The notes beneath the pieces were generated by a model. That model saw only the letters and a program-made list of their open reading frames with translations. It made no database searches and was not told where the DNA came from. A DNA stretch of 20,445 bases from JASJBU01 sp965372385 (GTDB lineage: Bacteria; Pseudomonadota; Gammaproteobacteria; Chromatiales; Chromatiaceae), in assembly GCA_965372385.1 (NCBI GenBank), contig CBDVCD010000028.1, positions 1-20,445 on the forward strand, written 5' to 3'. Numbering within the stretch: the first letter of the stretch is position 1; each line of letters opens with the position of its first letter. Of this stretch, positions 15,650 to 20,445 are shown in pieces. The position numbers were made by a program, and so were the translations under genes.

Positions 15650-18172
15650 ATGCGTTTTCCGGGGATTGATTCCTATAGTGGGCGTTATGCCTATTTCGCG
15701 CTGGCAGCCGGGCTGAGTTTGATCGTCATTGCCTACTTCGGATGGGATCATGTGAATCGCACCAGTCGGCTGCAGATTTCCCAGATCGAAGCCAGGGCCA
15801 TGATGGCCGGCGTGCTGTCCGATACCCTGACTCATCTCAATCTGCTGGAAAACAGTCTGCAGCGGATTGTCATTGAACCGGACGCACAAGAAATCGAGAC
15901 TGTTGAGAGGAGGTTCAAGCGATTGGCTTCCACGCTGCTTCATTTGGAACGGATTCTCGCTGGGCAAAACGGACCCAGTTCAGAGATTGCCCTAGAGTTA
16001 CAGCAGGATGTTGAACAACTGCGGCAGACATCCAGGGGCCTGATTGCGATCCGTAGCGATGTGGAACGCTGGTTTCCGGCACTGCGGCTGATGCGCGAGG
16101 AGATGTTTCCCCGCAATCAGCAGATGCTCGGCCTGCTGGATCGCCTGCTGGATGAAAGCAGTGAAGATCTGTCTGTCGAGGATCAACTCCAAGTTGTCAA
16201 AACGGTCTCTGCCCTGCGTCATGCATGGATCAATATGATCTCCGAGGTGCGTCTCTATGTGGCCAACCGCTTTGGTATCTTTGCCAGTGAGTTTCGTACC
16301 GGTATGGAATTTCGCCTTACCAACGTTATCTACTATGCGGAGGAGATACCTGGCTATCTTGATGAGCTCGAGGCGATGGCGGAGACCGGGCAAATTGGCT
16401 TCACCGGTGCCGCCTCACTGGAGGAGATGAACCACCATTATCATGCCTGGATGGGTGCCCTGAATCAGTTGTCGGAGATCCTTGACGATCCCAATTGGCG
16501 CATGGATCTATTACTGATGAGGGAAAGTATCAATCCATTACTGGATCGAATCCGCCAGCGTCTCTTATCTCTCGATATCGATCTGGATACCCAGTCTGCC
16601 CGGGATATCACCCAGCTTACCGATATTGCCAAACAGCTTTCCGAGTCCATCCTGGGGATTGCTGTTGTAGGTATTATTCTGATTTTCCTGGTCTATCTGT
16701 TTCTGCGCCGAAATCTGCTCAGACCCATTGCTCAAACCGCTTTGGCATTGAAACAAGAGGCACAGGGTCTGGTGGATATCGAACCCCCGCCGGCAAGTCT
16801 GCGGGAGACCCGGGACCTGGTCGATGCATTTACTGAGATGCGCATGCATGTACACAATCGTCAGCGCGGTCTCGATCATATGGCCCATCATGATGCGCTG
16901 ACCCAATTGCCGAACCGGGTACTGTTCCATGACAGACTGAAGCACGCCCTGGAGATGGCAAGTCGGAGTAACTACCTGGTTGGTTTAATGTTTCTGGATC
17001 TGGATCATTTCAAGAAGGTGAATGACAGTCTGGGTCATCTGGTCGGGGACGAACTGCTTAAAATAGTGGCGGAACGTCTACAGGCCCTGGTGCGCACATC
17101 AGATACGGTTGGGCGTTTAGGGGGGGATGAGTTTGTCATTCTGGTCGAGGGACTGGTGGATCGGAATGACATCATACCATTGGTTGAGAAGGCGCTAGCT
17201 GATTTGGAGGAACCCATCCAGATTGCGAATCATGAATTGTGCATCTCCGCCTCAATCGGTATTGCCTTGGCACCCTATGAAGAGACGACTGCCGAGCATC
17301 TCATTGGTGATGCGGACTCGGCGATGTACGAGGTGAAACGCCAGGGTGGAGCAGCCTATCATTTCTTTTGCGGTGAAATACCCCATCAGGTCAGTGAGAG
17401 CCTCTCTCTGGAAAATGAGGTCAGGCAGGGCGTTGAAAACAAACAGTTTCTCTTTCACTTTCAACCGGTGGTAAATCTGCGGGATAACGGACTCACATGT
17501 TGTGAAGCCTTATTGCGTTGGCAACATCCTGAAAAGGGCCTGCTCTCGCCGGGCGTGTTCCTGGATGTCCTCGATTCCACCGGACTGATATCAACCATCA
17601 TGGATGGATTGCTGGAACAGGCGGCAGACTACCAAAAGCAGATCAGTCAACAGTTCGGCAGACCCATAGCCGTATCGATTAATCTATCCGTGCGATTGTT
17701 GAATGATCCAGCCTTTTGTCGGGGCGTGTTGGAACGACTGATTGCCGGGCAGTTTGCCGACAATGGGCTGATCCTTGAGATCACTGAAGATATTCTTACC
17801 CAGGAGTTGGCTGAGGCCGACGTTTTTCTCCAACAAGCAAAAGCGTTAGGTGGCAGGATCGCCTTGGATGATTTCGGTACCGGCCAGGCCTCCCTCAGTC
17901 ATCTGCGTCAGTTCCCTTTTGATCTCCTGAAGATAGACCGGGCTTTTATCCACAGAGTGGATGCAGATTCGAGTAATGCCAGCCTGGTTGAGGCCATTAT
18001 CAAATTGGCTCATGCCTTCGAAATGCCGGTCGTCGCTGAAGGGGTTGAGACAGAAGCACAGCGGGACTTTGTCAAAGCGTTGGGTTGTGACTATATTCAG
18101 GGCCACTTCGTAGGCATGCCTATGTATTCAAATCAACAGCTTGAGACCATTAATGCCTCTGATATAAATTAG
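15650..18172 (+). CDS. Membrane GGDEF-EAL protein (cyclic-di-GMP turnover)
   Basis: About 840 residues from ATG 15650, chosen for AGGGG (15641-15645) four bases upstream; in-frame ATGs at 15566, 15578 and 15620 are possible. TM1 is at about 15-35, then a mainly helical periplasmic sensor region (to about 330), TM2 (about 336-355, VVGIILIFLVYLFL) and a HAMP-like linker. The GGDEF domain follows with RLGGDEF (Gly491-Phe495) and an upstream RTSD I-site (RxxD, five residues before GGDEF) for product inhibition. The EAL domain has CEALLRW (Glu619-Leu621), INLS, EITED, DDFGTG, LLKIDR and EGVET, all the usual metal and substrate residues. Both domains look active by motif, so it may make and break cyclic-di-GMP, with net effect set by the sensor. 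It controls biofilm/motility-type behaviour in the family generally; its signal is unknown. It has no operon partner. Confidence 0.92.
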   Translation: MRFPGIDSYSGRYAYFALAAGLSLIVIAYFGWDHVNRTSRLQISQIEARAMMAGVLSDTLTHLNLLENSLQRIVIEPDAQEIETVERRFKRLASTLLHLERILAGQNGPSSEIALELQQDVEQLRQTSRGLIAIRSDVERWFPALRLMREEMFPRNQQMLGLLDRLLDESSEDLSVEDQLQVVKTVSALRHAWINMISEVRLYVANRFGIFASEFRTGMEFRLTNVIYYAEEIPGYLDELEAMAETGQIGFTGAASLEEMNHHYHAWMGALNQLSEILDDPNWRMDLLLMRESINPLLDRIRQRLLSLDIDLDTQSARDITQLTDIAKQLSESILGIAVVGIILIFLVYLFLRRNLLRPIAQTALALKQEAQGLVDIEPPPASLRETRDLVDAFTEMRMHVHNRQRGLDHMAHHDALTQLPNRVLFHDRLKHALEMASRSNYLVGLMFLDLDHFKKVNDSLGHLVGDELLKIVAERLQALVRTSDTVGRLGGDEFVILVEGLVDRNDIIPLVEKALADLEEPIQIANHELCISASIGIALAPYEETTAEHLIGDADSAMYEVKRQGGAAYHFFCGEIPHQVSESLSLENEVRQGVENKQFLFHFQPVVNLRDNGLTCCEALLRWQHPEKGLLSPGVFLDVLDSTGLISTIMDGLLEQAADYQKQISQQFGRPIAVSINLSVRLLNDPAFCRGVLERLIAGQFADNGLILEITEDILTQELAEADVFLQQAKALGGRIALDDFGTGQASLSHLRQFPFDLLKIDRAFIHRVDADSSNASLVEAIIKLAHAFEMPVVAEGVETEAQRDFVKALGCDYIQGHFVGMPMYSNQQLETINASDIN

Positions 18173-18185
18173 CGTCCCAGCCTGC

Positions 18186-18214
18186 TTGACAGAAGCGCTA
18201 AAGTGCCTTAGATT
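18186..18214 (+). promoter_or_regulatory. Sigma-70 promoter of tRNA-Glu
   Basis: TTGACA (18186-18191), 17-base spacer, TAGATT (18209-18214), followed by a GC-rich discriminator (GCGCCCTC) typical of stable-RNA promoters under stringent control. The expected start is near 18221, about 43 bases before the tRNA. Confidence 0.8.
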
Positions 18215-18263
18215 GCGCCCTCTCCTGAACGAGGACTGTATCTCTGTTCTTGTGCCAGGACCT

Positions 18264-18339
18264 GTCCCCATCGTCTAGAGGCCTAGGACACTGGCCTTTC
18301 ACGCCGGTAACAGGGGTTCGACTCCCCTTGGGGACGCCA
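18264..18339 (+). tRNA. tRNA-Glu (anticodon UUC)
   Basis: 76 nt including the encoded CCA. Acceptor GTCCCCA/TGGGGAC, D-arm with AGAGGCCTAGGAC, anticodon stem CTGGC/GCCGG around loop CTTTCAC with anticodon TTC (18298-18300), T-arm AGGGGTTCGACTCCCCT, discriminator G, CCA 18337-18339. It is near-identical to the known gammaproteobacterial tRNA-Glu pattern. Its 3' part is overlapped by the recombinase fragment on the other strand and serves as an integration site. Confidence 0.97.
18299..18339. other. Putative attachment site at the tRNA-Glu 3' end
   Basis: The reading frame of the recombinase C-terminal fragment runs through the last 41 bases of the tRNA gene in reverse, ending in SPRGVEPLLPA. 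Recombinase genes ending inside a tRNA 3' end are a common sign of an element integrated there, with the tRNA restored by the element's copy. The matching repeat at the far end of the element is outside the window, so the exact core cannot be read. Confidence 0.55.
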
Positions 18340-18850
18340 CCTTATCCCCCAGATTGATGCCAATTCGGTAATCGATCTGGCATTCGTGAGTGGCCGGGTC
18401 AAGCGTGACCTGACCAATCACGTTCGCCAGGAAGTCCTTTAGGACCTCCCTGCTCATTGACTCCATATTCTCTGCAATTCCGTGCAGAAACTGCTCGATT
18501 TTCGCTTCAGAAATGTCTTCGAGCATTGATGCTGCGGTATATTCGCTCTCCAGGCGCCTGATTTCAGTCAGCAAGGTATTTCGGGTCCGTTCCAGTTTGT
18601 CTACTTCCCGCAGGGCAGGGGCTGGATTCTCCAGTTCGGAGGCCATCTCCATCATTCTCGATATGCGTTTCTCGAGTTCCGCAGCATCTGTGCGTTGGTT
18701 TTGGGCTGGATCTACCTGATGCGCTTCACGGTATTTGATGGCCTCGAGTGTGAGATGCTTGACAAACTTTGGTGATAGCAGATCCTTCATGACCTGATCG
18801 AGTACCACATGCTCCAACTGCCGTTGGGAGACCTTCCGGGTGCACGCATC
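18299..18850 (-). pseudogene. Large serine recombinase, C-terminal fragment
   Basis: Open frame on the minus strand, whose recognisable similarity starts near 18850 with C..PLPQDACTRKVSQRQLEHVVLDQ (shown in part: DACTRKVSQRQLEHVVLDQ), the second half of the recombinase zinc ribbon. It continues as a long charged coiled-coil (AELEKRISRMMEMASELE and onward), as in the C-terminus of large serine recombinases, to TGA 18299 inside the tRNA. There is no proper start codon or ribosome site. It is in a different frame from the N-terminal fragment and the two are not joined by any open frame, so the gene is broken. Confidence 0.8.
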
Positions 18851-19509
18851 TTGAGGTAACGGGAAATGACAGGTGCATCCTTACTGGGTTCCAGTTTGGA
18901 TTTAGTGACTGCTTCTCCTTCTCGCATGGCACCGGTTAGTATTTTTACCAGTTGATAGCCCTTGGGAGCGCGACCACCTGCCCGGTAACCCTGACGCACA
19001 TTTTCTGCCATCCCGGCCAAGCCCTTTTCTTTGGACATGAGGCTGTGAAGCTCGTCGAAAACTTCCATGACCCCGACGATTACCATGTCAGCGATAGGGT
19101 CGGATTCGGGTAGTTTGGAGTAGAGGATCTGTATTTTCCGCTTCTTGGCTTCATGTTTGAATACTTGAGCCATGTACCGTCGCCGTGAAAGACGGCTGGT
19201 ATCGACTACCAATATCGTGGTCCATGTACGGGATGAGGATTTTAGGTCGGAGAGTAGACGCTGGAAACCGGGACGATTTTCATCTTTCGCGGATTCCACA
19301 ACATCTGAGTATTCTTTGACAACGATGATGCCTTGGTCAGTCGCCAGATTTTGGAGTTCCCGGCGTTGTGCGTCGATAGATACATCTTTCCGATCCTTGC
19401 TGGAACACAGATAGATCGCTGCTGTTTTCGTTTCTTTGTTTATTGGACATTCCCTCCAATAACAAGGGTAACACGTAGCTGGTTGCGACCTGAACGTCAG
19501 GTTTGCCAA
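18787..19509 (-). pseudogene. Large serine recombinase, N-terminal fragment (catalytic domain)
   Basis: Resolvase/invertase-type catalytic domain: AAIYLCSSKDRKDVSIDAQRREL (shown in part: YLCSSKDRKDVSIDAQ), with the candidate nucleophile serine in the CSS region, RPGFQRLL, VDTSRLSRR and the helix EVFDELHSLM. It is followed by the start of the recombinase domain (GGRAPKGYQL) and LTGAMREGEAVTKSKLEPS, then leaves family similarity at about 18850 and stops at 18787. The first available start in frame is TTG 19509, with a non-family leader. ATG 19450 sits right after GGAGGGA but in another frame, so a second frameshift near the N-terminus is likely. Intact members have about 500 residues; roughly the middle 150 are missing here. 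Non-functional, unless a frame is wrong in the assembly. Confidence 0.82.
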
Positions 19510-20074
19510 TTGAAGGCAACATCTTGATTTCAGTCTTTCTGGTCACTTGGCAGGCTCGATAGAGGTCCAATTCGTTGCACTGACTGCGAAAACAGGCATA
19601 TGCACACTCTAACGAGACGACGTGACTTAATCCCTTCCGAAAGAGAACCTCCTGATGGGGCGATGTACCTGCTCACGGATGGCTACAGTGGCTACCTCCC
19701 GCTCCGACATCGCTTGAGCCACACGCCGATCAGAGGGGAATTACATGTGCTGGCCGGAGGCTCTGGTGCTTGAAAGCGGCCTCAAAATGCGTGAATCTAT
19801 GCCTCAGTTGTGATTTTTTTGCAAGAGGAGGGGGGAGAGATGGACAGTGCGGATAAGAGGTGTCAGTAGCTACTATGAACTCATTTGGTAAGCTAAATTG
19901 GGAATTGTAGCGAATAGCTGGGATGGCTACATTTGGTAGAACAAAACCTGATTTCTCACACCTTCCCGTTTCGGTGGTAATAAGCAGACAAAAAGAGTGG
20001 AATATAGAGGGGCCACCATTTTTTTAATGACAGGTATTCGGTATTCTAACTTGTCGGCATCGTGAGGTAATTAG
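19510..20074. other. Gap inside the integrated element, no convincing gene
   Basis: No long frame with a good start was found on either strand. Features visible: AGTAGCTACT, a 10-bp perfect palindrome (19865-19874); two copies of CATTTGGTA (19882-19890 and 19930-19938) spaced 48 bases; and a T-run near 20028-20035 preceded by CCACC that can pair with an earlier GGTGG. An open minus-strand frame at about 19510-19650 leads into the recombinase region with no recognisable product. It may hold the control region for the partial gene at the right edge. Confidence 0.5.
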
Positions 20075-20445
20075 ATGCATTCATTATCACTGCCAAAGTT
20101 TGACCCAGTTGAGGTTGTCAGGGGTACAGTGGCGTCGTTAAGCGTAACGACCGAACGCGCTGTTCACGAAATGCACATAGGCAGAATTCAAAGGATTTTT
20201 TCGCGAACTGGCCTGCCGTCACAGGCTCTTAAGCGTGCACTGGAAGACATAAGTGCTCTCAGGGAGGCTGAGTATCTTGGAAAAGGTTATTGGCTGCCGG
20301 CCCCAACACGAGCTGTTTCTTTAGATGATGACACATCACTCCTGGTAAGCATTGCGCCCACTACGGAACTGCAGCGGCATTTTTCAAGCGTTCGACGCGC
20401 CGGTTTGGGACGTCTAGTCGCGACAGCCCAGGTGAGCCACCTGCC
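20075..20445 (+). CDS. Unrecognised partial protein, runs off the right edge
   Basis: Open frame of 123 codons and continuing from ATG 20075, with GAGG (20065-20068 region) six to seven bases before the ATG. The visible part starts MHSLSLPKFDPVEVVRGTVA, then a basic helical stretch (RIQRIFSRTGLPSQALKRAL), then YLGKGYWLPAPTRAVSL and LLVSIAPTTELQRHF. No TM or signal peptide is seen. The mix of a helical N-terminus and a GYWLPAPTR strand motif suggests a multi-domain cytoplasmic protein of the accessory element. I do not recognise the family and do not assign one; islands at tRNA genes often carry defence or cargo genes, but nothing in this stretch proves that. Confidence 0.6.
   Translation, partial: MHSLSLPKFDPVEVVRGTVASLSVTTERAVHEMHIGRIQRIFSRTGLPSQALKRALEDISALREAEYLGKGYWLPAPTRAVSLDDDTSLLVSIAPTTELQRHFSSVRRAGLGRLVATAQVSHL

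Noticed and set aside
1..20445. CRISPR array or intact insertion sequence
   Set aside because: No regularly spaced repeats and no transposase with terminal inverted repeats were seen; the only mobile-element gene is the broken recombinase.

Overview
The window looks like a chromosomal segment of a gammaproteobacterium with moderate GC. This is inferred from the MMPL/RND exporter, LolA-like and beta-barrel envelope gene set, an ECF sigma/anti-sigma pair, a GGDEF-EAL protein, and a tRNA-Glu gene close to the enterobacterial one with an encoded CCA end. No single marker fixes the genus.

Region 1 (1-10144, + strand) is the right-hand part of a biosynthesis and export operon. It opens inside a type I polyketide synthase: the acyltransferase reading frame is open from base 2, is cut by an in-frame TAA at 65-67, and resumes at ATG 71. 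The 1473-residue remainder carries AT, DH, a degenerate enoylreductase region, KR and ACP, with no thioesterase. It is followed by an alpha-oxoamine synthase (PLP enzyme of the BioF/serine palmitoyltransferase fold), an MMPL/RND transporter, a periplasmic LolA-like protein and a predicted outer-membrane beta-barrel. The last four genes are spaced 37 bp, 25 bp, ATGA overlap and 13-bp overlap. Together they suggest that a polyketide acyl chain is released from the ACP by decarboxylative condensation with an amino acid, giving a sphingoid-like 2-amino-ketone lipid. That product would then be moved through the inner membrane, periplasm and outer membrane. This is the most interesting system in the window; the product is inferred.

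Region 2 (10145-12081) holds a GAF-domain protein with an unassigned C-terminal helical region, then about 770 bp with no large gene. Inside that gap the minus strand carries a small gene for a 30-residue Trp/Pro/Asp-rich peptide with a good ribosome site and a strong terminator. A weaker 34-residue reading frame lies just upstream of it.

Region 3 (12082-18172, + strand) is ordinary signalling and envelope content: a beta-lactamase-fold serine hydrolase lipoprotein, an ECF sigma factor overlapping its membrane anti-sigma factor (ATGA), a terminator, a perfect 13-bp hairpin, and a membrane GGDEF-EAL protein with both catalytic motifs intact.

Region 4 (18173-20445) is a tRNA-Glu(UUC) gene with a consensus sigma-70 promoter, followed by an integrated element. 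A decayed large serine recombinase on the minus strand runs its last codons through the 3' end of the tRNA, marking this as the attachment site. It is split by a frameshift and missing its middle. Further right are about 565 bp without a convincing gene and a partial unrecognised coding region leaving the window.
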